Below are positions 1 to 11,484 of a stretch of DNA of 49,000 nt, piece after piece. The stretch covers positions 1,194,501 through 1,243,500 of the forward strand of contig WPIO01000025.1 in assembly GCA_009760855.2 (NCBI GenBank). The letters run 5' to 3'. A program made the position numbers and the translations under genes. Within the stretch, counting starts at the first letter, position 1, and each line of letters opens with the position of its first letter. Under the pieces are notes generated by a model that was not told where the DNA came from, made no database searches, and saw nothing but the letters and a program-made list of their open reading frames with translations. Source of the stretch: Cristatella mucedo. Its lineage: Eukaryota; Bryozoa; Phylactolaemata; Cristatellidae.

Positions 1-270
1 TTAAAGCACAAAAACAAAACCGGGTGCAGCATAACTTTACGATTTAGCTATTCAGGAGAGCTCCACCGGTTTCAATGCACAACAGAAAATTACTATTTTT
101 GTCACAGCATCACGAGGCTGCACATCTATGAAAATGCTAATGCAAAGCACCCTACACCGGCGTTCCGCTGAAGATTGCGGTCCCAGAAGAAGAAACAGCA
201 GCAGCAGCCGGAGGGGCAGCGGCGGCGCAGGTTTCTGGCAAGTTTCGAATCGAGCTTCGCGGCCACGCAC

Positions 271-461
271 CTTCTCAGCCTGGGCGATTGTTCGAGGGAA
301 GCCGTCCAGCAGGAACCCGTTTCTGCACTGGGGCTTATCTAGATTGTCGTCGATTAGCTCGACAACGAGGTTGTCACTGACCAGGGCACCGGAGTCCATC
401 ACTTCCTTCACACGCCGGCCGAGCTCCGAGCCCGAACGTACCACCTCACGCAGCATATCAC
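271..461 (-). CDS. AK2: AK2 exon 3 (NMP-binding domain)
   Basis: The exon has acceptor CCTGCTCCAG at 462-471 and donor GTGCGT just left of 271, with 191 nt between. It encodes [20 protein letters not shown] through [17 protein letters not shown]. It is entered in phase 1 and left in phase 0. The open frame continues to base 52 beyond the donor but becomes Leu/Pro-rich and unlike any adenylate kinase, so that part is read as intron. Confidence 0.92.
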
Positions 462-3400
462 CTGGAGCAGGCAACAGTGCAATGGCACGGCGCTCAGACA
501 GGAGGTACATCGGCTAGACGTCAAGAGAAAATTAAACTGGACAGCCCTTGCAAGGTGGGTCAACGAACAGGCAAGCGCAATTGCATAGCTCTCCTGCCAA
601 GCACCACAAATGAATCTGTCGATAGCGAGAAACGACTGCAAGGCTGGGCGAGTTGACAGAGGGAAGTTGATCAGCAAATGCCAAGCGGTATCGTCAAGGA
701 GTACCCACGGAAACATGTTTACCATCAATCACAGCATGGGCATTGTTAATTACCAACAGCAAAATGTCTGGAAACCAATTATTTTCCCTATGCCTTTGAG
801 ATCCTGCCTTAGAGAATTCCAGCTGCATTCTCAACAGACTACCTTTGTGCCTTGAAAATGTTACAGCTAACAGTAATCCGACCGAGAGGAAATTTGGAAT
901 TTGTGCTGGCCTTTGCTTGTCCACCATTTGCGCTGCCCCGTGCATGTAGGACCCTGGCTTAACGACCTACACACTGTGAAAGCGAAAGCAGGCCTTTTAT
1001 CGAATTTCATGCTAAAGAGAGCCTTCCTTTCCCATTCTGAAGCATTTTCCAAACAGCCTGCCTTAGTGCTTTGAACATTCCACAGCATGATTAACACATC
1101 ACCAATTAATGTGAAATTTGGCATGTGGCCCTCCCATCCCCCATCTCGTTGTAGCTAAGGGGTAAGGTGCTCATACTTCCAGATCGAGGTCGGGGGTTCG
1201 ACTCCTGCAGTCCAGGGGTAATCCTTTATCGACTACTTTGGTGACAGCCGTGAAGGCTCTTCTGCTGCTATATAAAATGAGGCTGTTAAATCAGCTTACC
1301 TTTAGTTACTAAATGTGAATTACTTTGGTTTTACTACAAAGCCGGAATTGAGTTTTGGTATACCTACAGTAAGTATTGCTACACATGCCCTTAAACGCCC
1401 TTGAATTTGATATAAAACTTTCACGCATCATTAACAGGTCAAACCATTTTCACGCTCAAGGCATGCAAGGCCAAGTGTCTTGCACCTTCTGAGAGGTCTC
1501 TGGCATATTATTATGCTGAATAGCTATGAAATGGTTGACTTTTTAAGTTTCCATTGGTTTGGAACATCGAGCGATTGACTGTGACTTTGATAGTGCAAGA
1601 TGCAAGGATCAAACTTATAAAAGCCGTTGTTACTTGTGTCAAGTTGCATGTCAATTGCTAAATTCTTTTTTGTTCTAGGACCCGATTTAAAATCAGGCAA
1701 TAAATACCAGCATGTCACAGAGATAACCCCAAACCATGATTTCATTTTGGCTGTGGATGCTGCTTGACCTTTCGGAAAGAGCCAGCACGTCCCCTATAAT
1801 AGTAAGTTCAGAGCCTACAGCAGCTGTAGCATATTGTCATAAAGAGTGCACACTAGTGGAATGACGAGCAATTAATTTACAAAGAAGCATTCCAAGCTCC
1901 TGCCAGCACCTATAAACTTGGGCTCGGCGAACCAGTCCTAGCTATGATGATCAAGCTAGCACTCACATGCTTAATACAAGCTCAAGAGGCTCCAGTACGA
2001 TGCAGACAAGTTCTATACATAGGGCGGCAGCCTTTTTGCAGCTCTACCAGAAGGCATCCACAAATTTAGTATCAATATAAGGTAATGCCTAATCCAACAG
2101 AACAAAGTCATATTGCTTTGAATAAAAGATCTCTTCAATGCTTAGGCACACACGGCAAGCGTTCAGCAAATAGTAGTACTTCCACCCGCCCCAATTGTAG
2201 CAGGCTGCTAAGATTTGGTGATAGGGCACCAGTCCTAATACTATAATAATAATAATAATAGTAATAATACTACTACTACTAATAATAATAATAGTAATAC
2301 ACTTGATAAAGAGCCCTCAGAAAACTCAATCTCTTTCTAGGCGCTTTACAAACACTAATTTAGATTATTCGTTTTACAAGACTACCTTTTCAGCAGGTGA
2401 ACCAAATGGCAGCAACCACAACACGATTTTCCTCGATACAATAATGCTTGTTGTACATGACTAGCAGGAGCACTACCTTCAGAAATCACAAATACACACT
2501 TGCCCCCTGAATCATGTATATAACTCGAAGTGAGTGAGAAGCAACAGCCGCCTGATATTTATGCTGCATGACTTGCACGACTAACTTCTTGAATAGCTAC
2601 TTACCAATAAGATTCTCTGCCAAATAGTAATTACTGAGCTCTGCTCATGTAATAAACACACGCCCATACAAACTCCACACTCAATCATCCGCGAAATTAG
2701 GGTCCGCGTTGGAAGGCCCAGATCTTCCTTCAGCCCATTCTACTTGCTTACACTACAAACGGCACTAACACATACAACCAACCCATACAGGCACCGTGGC
2801 TAAGGAACTATTTCCCATCTGAAACCATTTAGGCCAAACGCATTAGAATAAGTCCCCAAAAAGTCAATGCTCCCCCAAGATGATGGTAGCAGCAATACGA
2901 TCGGGTAAGTAAAGTAATTGGACGTCAGCTGATTCAAAAGCCTCATTTATACAGCAGCAGAAGAGCCTCGGTGGCTGTCATCCAACTAGCAGGAGGCAAT
3001 AAAGAATTTGCTGCTCGATATTGGTTGTTCGAGCAGTTACATAGTCAGGAGGCCATGTTCAAAATGCATAATTCTACAAAGAGCCCAGTAGTTTAAAGCC
3101 ACCCATGGGCAGAGTGGAGAAGAGAAGAGAAGAGCCAGCCAGAGAATACAGCCAAGCATTTTTTGGCATCCTAGTAAAACGCCATACTCCATAAGCCTGC
3201 ACATATGACAAAGCACAAGTACTATTGACGACGTATTCAACATGGCCACTTCCTGAAGCTTAACGATGACAAGACTAACCTAATAGTCATTTGCAAACCT
3301 AGTGCCAGCCGAAAGTTGGAAGACCTAATCCTCCAGACTGGTTCAGCTGGCATCACTCCGGTGACGTCTGCCAGTATTCTAGGAGTACAATTACAAAACT

Positions 3401-6400
3401 GCTTGTAACGAGATGAGCACATTTCCTATACAGTCAAGCCGGCCTACTATCAGTTCAGGAGTGGCGGCCAAATCAAAGACTGTTTAGATACGAGTATGAG
3501 GGTGTGACAGCCCTCCGAACGATCTGTCGTCGGGCTGGGTAGCGCGACCGAGCAACGAGCCTGCTGGCTCCATCACCAAACACTTTATTCTAAACCACGC
3601 CGGCCAAGCCCAGTCTACACACAGTACACGGCTGCAGGCCTCAAGGAATCTTGCCCACCCTCCCGTTGTACTCCTTCGGCAGCCCTTGTATTCCATGCAT
3701 GCGTTTTTTCCACTTTCGGGCCATTGTTCGCTCCGAACCCGCCCTACAGCTGGCAGCAGTTTGTCGTATATGGATGTCCCCAGAGATGCCGCCAATGCAT
3801 GGATTTGGGCAGGACTGCCGAGTCATCGTCTGCCCTTCTACAGCTCGTGAGCTTAGGCAGTCTGAGCCCTCGTAGGGTCTCCGCACAGGGCTCGCAGGCT
3901 TCGGAGTCATGTTGCCGAACAGAGGGCCACACTAGTTTAAGCATGTGTGACATCGCGCTCCAAGTTTTTGCAATTTCGTTTATAAAGGACTTCTGGCCTG
4001 CGCCCTTAATCGCCTACAGCTGATGCACAACTCAGCGGCTTCTCAGGTCTGTCGCCAGTGGTATTAGCTGCTAATACCACCCTACTTCTGTCTGATCTTC
4101 ACCGGCTCCCTATCAAGCAAAGAATCGATTTCAAGATCTCTCTGGCTTACAGGTCACTTCACTCGCTAGCAACGGCCTACCAATCCAACCTCCTTGCTCC
4201 CCCAGTCACGTGCTCTCCTACCCAACCACCTACCCCACCCCCCCCCCCGATTGCCAGCATCTTGACATCTTGCAGTTCGTGGCACTAAATTGACATCTTT
4301 TGGTGATCGAGCCTTCAGCTCGAATGCCTCCAAAAGCCTGGAACTCGCTTCTGGCTGTGGTCACTACCAGCAGTGACACTGCATCCTATAAGTCTCAGCT
4401 CAAGACGCATCTGCTCCATTCAGCTTTCTCTGCGCTTCAGTGAACTGGCACATTTTTTTATGTTCGGTGTGCTTTGCATGCACACCTGTGCCTGTTTTGG
4501 TGCATGCTACTAGCCAGAGGTCTTATTAATCAGTGGCCATGAGTGTCTCCATGTTTGCTTTCGCATGCTGGCCTAAGCATGATACCTGCTTTCTTTGGCA
4601 TTCGTGATACCATGCTTGTCGAAAACCTTTGGGTATCGATTCCCTTGCAGCAAGCTGTACAGCTCCTACTCTTTTAGGCTGCCATACAAACGAGCTATCA
4701 TTATTATCATTCTCATATCAATCGAGGACATACAACCTTTGCAAATAAAAAAATACACCGACTGCTTACTAAACACAGCTGCAAACTAGCTAACTAGAAA
4801 AATACACCTGCACGAGTGCTACAGCATTGTCAAGTTTGCTTACCTGTGGACAAATGACACACGCAGTACTTGTCTTTAAGTAACGGTGCCTGCAAAAAAT
4901 TAGTCACAGATAAAAGAAACACGCCGAGCAGCAATTAAAGTGTTGACAACAAACAAATATAGACAAAACGAAATAACATGTAAAGGTCAGCTGATCAAAC
5001 AGACTTAAATACAGAAAAGCAGAAGAGCCTTAGTAATAATAATACATTTATATAGCACTCTCAGAGAACTTATCTCTTTCTAGGCACTTTACATATGCAG
5101 TAAAGGAAGCACGATCAAATGGTTAGTGTTAACATGCACAATGTCAACAAGCATAATGTGGTTAGAGGTAACACGCACAGTGTAAACAAGCATAAGCACA
5201 CAAAAGACATCATAAGGATCCAGCAAATGCTTTGACTAACAGGTGTTTAAGATCTTATTAAAATGTTGTCAAGTCAGGGGATGTCGTGAAGTCGGTCGAG
5301 AGTGAGTTCCAAGCTTGGGGAGCATATGAACTAAAGGCACAGTCTCCCCAAAATCTGAGGTTGGTTCGAGGCATAACTAAATGATTAGAGTCAGAAAGGT
5401 GCGATGCCTAGCCTGGTGGGAGAGTAGATCTGATAGGTAGGGCGGAGCCAGAGAACGAAGGGACCTAAAAGTGAGTGACAAAATCTTGGAAGTCGATACC
5501 CTGCTTGATTGGGAGCCAGTGCAGGACAGCGAAAAGTGGTATGTCGTGGCAACTGCTCACGACAGACAAGCCTAGTGTCTAACAACATCGTCTGCACTGG
5601 GCAAAACAGAATAGCCATATGCAGAATTCAGACCCACGTCCTGGGTCGTAAAGTGTGAGGCAGTTTACCTCTGGGCTCAGACCCAAGGGCAAAAGTTGAG
5701 GTTAGCTGATCAAGCAGCATCATTTACATAGCACATTTACATAGCAGCAGAATAGCCTAAATGCTTATCACCACCTCTTAAAGTGGGCAATATAGGATTG
5801 CCTGTAGTAGGACTCGAACCCAAGACCAGGGCAGAGAAGTGTGAACAAAGTAAACCTGAACTTAAACCCAGATAAACAGCAGTTGTTCAATGCAAATGTT
5901 CTCAATCTCTTTGAAAGTTGCCCATCTGTATCTTGAAGACTGGCATTTAGTTTTTTCGGTATTGGACTCATGCACATTTAGTGGTCACACAAAAAAGTCG
6001 AGGAAAAATTCCAGGGGTGGGATAGCAAACTTCTGTGCAGCAGTCTACGCTGACATCATAGCATGGGACGATACATCTGTTCATCGACACAGTAGGCACA
6101 CACCACACTACTCGGGACCACCGCATATTTCCACCATTCTCCAGCCAATCTGTTTGTGTATTGCAGGATTTGAATCAGATAGTGCCGAATCCTATTCGAA
6201 GCTAATAACACACGAAGATCATCGTGGTAGTATCACCTGCCTATGGAGTCTGTAAAATCTCTCAGCAGCACCAACTGCACCCAATAACATTATACGAACA
6301 TATTTTAAGCAGTGGTTTCTTACGAAACACGTGTTTGGGTACACAAGCTGCACCAATACTGAGTGGGGTCGCACCCCACAGCCTGAACGTCAACATCGAA

Positions 6401-7035
6401 TTAAACTTGGCACTTGCTAGGCAAATACAGACTGCCCTCTATCAGAGAGCAACTGGGTGACCATAAGCGCTTTGAGCTGGGCAATTTTTATCGACCACAC
6501 CAAAATGTTGGGTCTTCCTATCGTCGATTTGAGATGCCAACCCTCGTTCGTACGTGCAAGCAAGGCTTCGAGCGTTAATCCGCCCGGCGTTAGTTCGGCA
6601 TTTCTAATGAAGTAAGCGACTGAAGGCAGCTCGGCGCTCTTCTGTCCGTGCTTACGCTGTAGAGACTCAGCGGCGAGGGTACCAGCAATAGCGATACCGT
6701 CTACCCTACAAGGAAGGCCTAGAGAGCGGCCGCGCATACATCAGACGCTACTCGAGGTTAAAGTGCACGCACATTAAGCTAAGGAGTCGATATAGACGCC
6801 CTGTAAAAACGCAGATATGCGGAGGGGTGCCGAAGCTAAAGAGTGCGTCGGCATTTCGGCGCCCAGGCACAGGTCATTGTCGGGCCCCTAGCGACGCACG
6901 CGTCGTCCGGGAGAGGAAAATGCGTGCGATTACTTATCTAACCTGCGTTCCCTTGCCAGCACCCGGTGGGCCGAGCAGAACAGCGTTAATGCCGTTCGCA
7001 CTCTTAGCATCAGCGGCCTGCAGCAGGGGAGCCAT
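271..7035 (-). CDS. AK2: Adenylate kinase 2 (AK2-type), 5' three exons, 3' end outside window
   Basis: AK2 catalyses ATP + AMP to 2 ADP, and the family member acts in the mitochondrial intermembrane space. Exons complement(6943..7035), (4844..4889) and (271..461) total 330 nt and give 110 residues in one frame. Visible motifs are the P-loop GPPGAGKGT at residues 22-30, VCHLSTGDML at 41-50 in the AMP-binding region, and LLDGFPRT at 97-104. Cysteines at 40, 42 and 92 fall at the same numbers as in vertebrate AK2, which supports AK2 over AK1 or AK3. The start ATG at 7035 gives a short non-cleaved N-terminus, as is usual for AK2. The lid domain and C-terminus (about 125 residues in the family) lie left of base 1. 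The introns are about 2.05 and 4.4 kb and hold repeats. No promoter element could be recognised upstream. Confidence 0.93.
1140..1305 (+). mobile_element. tRNA-derived SINE
   Basis: A tRNA-like head with A-box-like sequence around taaggggtaagg and B box GGGTTCGACTCC. The family body (gacagccgtgaaggctcttc) and end (gaggctgttaaatcagc) follow. Confidence 0.75.
2240..2350 (-). mobile_element. LINE 3' tail with trinucleotide repeat
   Basis: A minus-strand tail, with AATAATAAT/ACT repeats and the core gcgccta...ctttctag. Only the terminal hairpin region is present. Confidence 0.65.
2930..3020 (-). mobile_element. tRNA-derived SINE, 3' part
   Basis: Only the body remains (agctgattcaaaagcctcat, then gcagaagagcctcggtggct). 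The tRNA-like head is lost or too diverged. Confidence 0.6.
3222..3480 (+). mobile_element. L2/CR1-like LINE reverse transcriptase fragment
   Basis: The plus-strand reading contains [36 protein letters not shown] and a degraded [10 protein letters not shown]...[16 protein letters not shown], the end of the palm and the thumb of the LINE protein. An in-frame stop interrupts it. Confidence 0.7.
4040..4470 (+). mobile_element. L2/CR1-like LINE fragment (end of reverse transcriptase)
   Basis: The plus-strand reading contains [33 protein letters not shown] and, after frameshifts, FGDRAFSS and KAWNSL-like text. It probably belongs with the fragment ending at 3480, with about 560 bases of unrelated GC-richer sequence in between. 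Confidence 0.7.
4844..4889 (-). CDS. AK2: AK2 exon 2, 46-nt small exon
   Basis: The acceptor TTTTTTGCAG and donor GTAAGC bracket exactly 46 nt encoding [15 protein letters not shown] plus the first base of a Gly codon. The length and phases (0 in, 1 out) are precisely what exon 1 and exon 3 require, and the residues align with APRLAENFCVCHLATG of vertebrate AK2. It is too short for ORF calling and was found by looking for the missing residues. Confidence 0.93.
4988..5034 (-). mobile_element. tRNA-derived SINE, short 3' fragment
   Basis: cagctgatcaaacag and agcagaagagcc are recognisable. The fragment abuts a LINE tail. Confidence 0.5.
5033..5600 (-). mobile_element. L2/CR1-like LINE 3' fragment
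   Basis: An ATT-type tail (aataataat at 5036) and the conserved tail hairpin are followed on the minus strand by the 3' UTR and the degraded reverse transcriptase end ([20 protein letters not shown]). It abuts a SINE fragment on its left. Confidence 0.75.
5700..5850 (-). mobile_element. tRNA-derived SINE, diverged
   Basis: The 3' end, body and a diverged B box (gactcgaaccc on the plus strand) are present, with a small internal duplication around acatagcac. Confidence 0.65.
6943..7035 (-). CDS. AK2: AK2 exon 1 (start codon, P-loop)
   Basis: The 31 codons start [15 protein letters not shown] and end in [10 protein letters not shown]. The ATG is the reverse complement of cat at 7033..7035. The donor GTTAGA follows CAG at 6943, phase 0. 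This is the ATP-binding P-loop exon, and its end point after GTQ matches the position expected for AK2. Confidence 0.92.
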
Positions 7036-8084
7036 GAGAGCGCAGGAGCCGGTCAATGCGAGAGATGGGCACCTTCCGGACCCAGCAAAGCGGCGACGGT
7101 GACTGTCCACGACAGCGACATCGTGGCTATGGATTATAGAATCGCTTATACAATTTATATTTTTTATTATTTTATATTATTCCATTTCTTTTTACGCAGC
7201 GTGGAGGGCTGCCGTCTTTCGTTATCGTTTCCGCTGGCGGCGGAAGGCCAATTGGCGCACTCTAATTGGCCCGCACGTGGACTAGGGGATCCGCTCTGGG
7301 TGTCGGCCGACGTAGCTTAGGATAAATTGAGTGTGTGTTTGTCTGCTTGGCCCTGCATTAGCTGACGTTGCTCCATTTTGAAGAAAATTCTCGGCGGCAG
7401 GGACCGACTGCCTAGCCCTGCATCCACGCACGGGCTGCTCCACTTTGGCTAGCTGCCAGCTCGTGTCAGCCAATTTCTGCGCGGGTCGCGACGAGAGAAT
7501 CCGTGAGAACGAGAGAGGTGGCTGAAGAGCACCCGCGTTATCGAGCTGTGAGCAAGAGGACGCAGAGGTCGTAGTAGGATCTTGAGGTGATTGATTGACA
7601 TTGGTTGGCTTGTCAACCCCATTGCCCCGGCTAGTTATATAAATGGTAGGGCGACGCTCGCTGGGGGTTACTTCTTCGTCTTCGATTTCGTTTCGACGCC
7701 GTCGCCGGTAGTTGCTGTAGATTAAACAGTGCTCTTCCAACTGAGTACGTACGCGGGGCGCAGGCAGAAAACCGAAGCTGGTTCGCAGGAGCGTATATTC
7801 GCGCGTGCGCCTGCAGCGCTCCCCCCAGACACAACTGGCCTCTACCAGGTTCGCGTTCCCTCCTCCCCAACCACAACTCATCCCGTGAGTCCGCGGGAGG
7901 ACAAAGCCGGCCTGTGGATAAACCACAGCCGTCAGACCACAGCCGCGCACTGGCCTCTCCCTAGGCCACTACCGGTCTGCCTGCACTGGCAGTGTGGCGG
8001 CCAGCTCAGCTATCTGAGCCATGCACAGAGAACCACAGTTGCCGGACTCGTTTCTCTGAAATAAATAATTAAATAAATAAATCC

Positions 8085-8252
8085 TAGCTGATTAAACAGC
8101 CTCTTTTTGTATAGCGACAGAAGAGCCTTTACGGCTATCACCACCGCTTGCAGTGGCGATAAAGAATCGCCCACTGCAGGAATCGAACCAACGGCCTCGG
8201 GACCGAGGTCGTGAAAGCCACCGCCTTACCTAGTGTGCCATCACGGCTCACG
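8085..8252 (-). mobile_element. tRNA-derived SINE
   Basis: A near-consensus copy: TTTATTTA-type tail at the left, the body, then B box and the cctcgggaccgagg palindrome, and the tRNA 5' end at 8252. Confidence 0.85.
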
Positions 8253-8480
8253 TGAGGAGGGCGGGCTGTTCGCCGGAGATTGAGGGACAGAACGAGACAG
8301 CGCCAGGAGGATTCGGTGGACTCCACCGAATACGGTCGTATCGCGCCCGAGCTCGCATTTTGTGTTACCTTTGTGCTGTGCTGTGTGTGTGTGTGTGTGC
8401 TCGCACGTAGTCTCGGCATAAGGATTTGCCGATGCGAACTATAAGTAGTTCGGTGTGGTGTGTAAGATATTTCGGTGGTT

Positions 8481-8730
8481 CGGGCTCCTATGTCTATTTG
8501 GGTCGTTCCTCACTAGAGATGTAGGTAGCCTAAGTTTGAGGACTTATTTCCCCCGCTAGAGTGCCTGGTGTAGTGCATGGGGTATTCCTGCTGTTAAGGT
8601 GGAAGCGGAGCCCTAGTTCTCCGGTCAGGGTCTTGGCTCCAGTGCGGGCTCCGTCTATTTGGGTCGTTCCTCACAATAGACGTAGGTAGCCCAAGTGCGG
8701 GGACGTATTTCCTCCGAAAGTGTGCTTGTG
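8481..8730. repeat. Direct repeat pair, about 85 bp, offset 161
   Basis: tctatttgggtcgttcctca recurs at 8493 and 8654, with similar flanking text (gtaggtagcc...aag, then tattt). An AATAAA lies at about 8801. This could be a duplicated promoter segment of a solo LTR, but no LTR ends are proven. Confidence 0.7.
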
Positions 8731-9217
8731 CTGTTGTAAGCCTGCGAGGAGTGTGGAGGATAAAACTGAGCTAGACGCGAAGCGACATTTTGCGCTTTCG
8801 AATAAAGCTCAGTAAAATTGCATACTCTCGTGTCTCGCTTTCCAATTCACGCTGCGGACTCGCGACCCCCTTAGTAACGATGAATAGGCCAGCGCCGGAA
8901 ACACTCGTTTCGTGGTGGCCTGCTTGTTGGCGTAGGCACGAACCGAACCGCATTCGGCAGTAGGTTGCGTCACTCGGTAAGCGGCGGGTGACGCCTACTC
9001 CGCCGAGCCTTCGGCGTTACACAATGGTTTGGTGTTGCCAGTTAAATTGCTCGGCTGTAAGTCGTGCGCGTTCCGCCGCTTACCTGTGGGCGAATCGTCG
9101 TATGATGAGCTGCCCGCGCTAGGCGCCGATCGAGGCGGTCGAGGCGCGAGCACCGAGCAGAGACGCGAGGCGAGAGCTCGAGTGTCAAGGCACGAATGCC
9201 GAACTAGTACGAATATG

Positions 9218-9450
9218 TGATTCGTCCTTCGTGTGCTTATGCGTGCTGACACTGTGCATGCTGCCACTAACCACATTTGCATGCTGACCCTGTGCATGTC
9301 ACCCCTAACCATGCTATTCATGTTGTTTGTTTATCAAGCGTGATATTACTCACCATTCAATTGCATTTCCCTTTGCAGCAACTGTAAAGCGCCTTAAAAA
9401 GAGATTGAGTTCTCTGAGGGGGCTTTATCAAGTGCATTATTATTATTAAT
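9218..9450 (+). mobile_element. LINE 3' UTR and tail
   Basis: It begins near attcgtccttcgtgtgctta, continues through the 3' UTR and the tail hairpin aaagcgcc...gggggcttta, and ends in ATTATTATT. The same UTR recurs at 32878 and 40730. Confidence 0.75.
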
Positions 9451-10552
9451 ATTATTCGAGCGGCGTTTAAGCGCGAGCTCGAAGCGCATGTCTAGGAGTG
9501 CGTGTCGGAGCGTTCCGCAGAGGCACGAGAGCCGTAGCGAGGCTCTGACGTGGCGGCGAGGATGATGCTAAGCTCGTACGGTGCACGCTGGTTTGGTGGC
9601 GTTCGCGGCTGCCGGCATCGCGTTCGGATTAAGGGTTGTGCATTAAAAAATGCGCGCGAAATTCGGTGGATGAACCTGTAATGGTTTTTTCTGCAACGAG
9701 GAATTAAAAAAGCAGTTGTGCGAAACTTTTTGTGAAATGGTAGCTGTATCGCAGTTCCAATAGTTAGGGCTGCCGTCTTGACCAGTATAGCCTTTCTATA
9801 ATTGTAAATGTGCCCCTGGCTCTCGGTGACGTCCCATTTCTTCTGAACGTCTGCCTTGCAGAAATTCGATTACGGATTTTGACAAGTTTCCGTAGAATAA
9901 CTGACGATAAAACCAAACTGCTACACACAGGACAAGAGTGTGGCTGGACTAGGAGACTGCTTTTCTAATAGGTAATGCAGTTTTGCGACCGTTCTCATGT
10001 GTTCGGCATTTAGGTGTCGAATTTTGAAAACTGCTTAAATTTCGAACTTGTTTTTGGACCAGTCTCAAGACGCCATTTGAACTTTGTGTCCGGGTTGTAT
10101 TGTGAGGACAGGGAGACAGCAGGTGGCAAAAGCTCTGATTGTAATGGGGCTGGGTTATGTGACTCATCGCTGGACTGGTATCCAGAGTGAAGCCGAATGC
10201 TTGGAAAATATGCTCAGTACGGCTGTTTTAAATACGGATAGAGACGTAGCTGCAATGGAGCTCTTCTATCGGCAGATTTATATACAACGTAAATTCCGTA
10301 TGGAGTCCATGAGCTGAGACAACCGCTAGCTAACTCGACGGGATGCAAAGAGCTTGTCTCACGCGACAAGATAGATACAATAAAGATGCTAGATGCTCGA
10401 AAAAACTAAGCGGAATATGTCAAGAGATTCCGGAGTGGGAAAGAATATCGTGCACAAAATAGTAAATAATAGTAACAAATAAGACCAGGATAGCTTACGA
10501 GTTTTTCGGACTGTGGCACAAGCGACCGTCGGCGAAAAGTCAAGAAAACAGG

Positions 10553-11484
10553 CAATAATAATAATAATACACTTTATAAAGCGTCCTCAGATAACTCAAT
10601 CTCTTTCTAGGCGCTTTACATTTGCTGCTAAAGAAACACGATCGAATGGTACGTGGTATCAGGCTTGATAAACAACAAGAATAACATGGTTAGGGGTGAC
10701 ATTCACAGGGTCAGCATGCAAGTGTGGTTAGTGGCAGCATGCAACAGTGTCAGCACGCATAAGCCCATAAAGGACGAATCACAAGAACTCACTAATTGCT
10801 GTCAGAAATAGGTGCGTTTTTAGTTTCTTTTTAAATGTAGTCAAGTCAGGGGATGTCGTGACGCAGGTCGAAAGTGAGTTCCGGGCTTTGGGAGCATACG
10901 AACTAAAGGCACGGTCTCGAAAGAATTTGTAGCTTGTACGAGTTATAGGTAAACAGTTAGATTCCGAAAAGCGGGTGACACAAGCCTTAGCCTGGTGGGG
11001 CAGTAGATCTGATAGGTGGGCTGGAGCCAAAGAATGAAGGGACCTAGAAGTGAGTGACAGAACCTTGAAGTCAATGCGTTGCTTGACTGGTAGCTAGTGC
11101 AGGTCGACAAGAAGTGGTGATATGTGGCAATTGCGACGCTCACGACAGACAAGCATAGCTGCAGAGTTTTGCACCAGCTAGAAACGCCTGATTGCACAGG
11201 CTGGTAGACCAGCAAGCAGTGAGTTGCATAAGTTAAGTCAAGACGGAATGTCACAGATTCATGGACCAACTTGGATGTGGCATCCCTGTTCGAGCAAGCC
11301 CGAGTTTTAGCAATGTTATGTAGGTAAAAGTAGGCAGACTTGACTGCGGAGCTGATGTGGTCGTCTAACGAAACGTCACTTTGGAACATGACACCTAGAT
11401 TTCGTGCAGATTCATCAGGAGATATTCTGGCAGAGCCGATTTTGAGCGTTAGCCTTTCCAATTTCTGAATCACACTTGGTTTTC
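10553..11484 (-). mobile_element. L2/CR1-like LINE, 5'-truncated copy (reverse transcriptase C-terminus and 3' tail)
   Basis: Minus-strand translation gives IQKLERLTLKIGSARISPDE, SARNLGVMFQSDVSLDDHIS and SAYFYLHNIAKTR, then frame-broken text, and later [20 protein letters not shown]. These are the thumb region and end of an L2/CR1-type reverse transcriptase. The 3' UTR and an ATT-repeat tail end at about 10553. It is 5'-truncated, as is usual for target-primed insertion. Frameshifts make it dead. Confidence 0.8.

Larger units (their letters stand above)
462..4843 (-). other. AK2 intron 2
   Basis: Phase 1 intron of 4382 bp, GTAAGC...CCTGCTCCAG. It holds two SINE copies (1140, 2930), a LINE tail (2240) and LINE fragments (3222, 4040). 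The stretch 3481..4039 is GC-richer with overlapping short frames on both strands and no recognisable product. I see nothing else in it. Confidence 0.85.
4890..6942 (-). other. AK2 intron 1
   Basis: Phase 0 intron of 2053 bp, GTTAGA...TTTTTTGCAG. It contains SINE pieces at 4988 and 5700 and the LINE fragment at 5033. From about 5850 to 6942 no gene or known repeat was recognised; a 106-codon minus frame at 6417..6737 shows no family resemblance. Confidence 0.8.

Noticed and set aside
52-270. Continuation of the AK2 open frame to base 52
   Set aside because: After the donor GTGCGT the translation turns into Pro/Leu-rich text unlike the adenylate kinase lid domain; it is read as intron.
7282-7950. 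222-codon minus-strand open frame upstream of AK2
   Set aside because: No recognisable domain, mixed low-information composition, overlapping frames on both strands, no convincing splice sites. Left as an unexplained GC-rich stretch.
8138-8252. tRNA gene suggested by a perfect B box
   Set aside because: The tRNA-like text is the head of a SINE that recurs many times and cannot form a complete tRNA cloverleaf.
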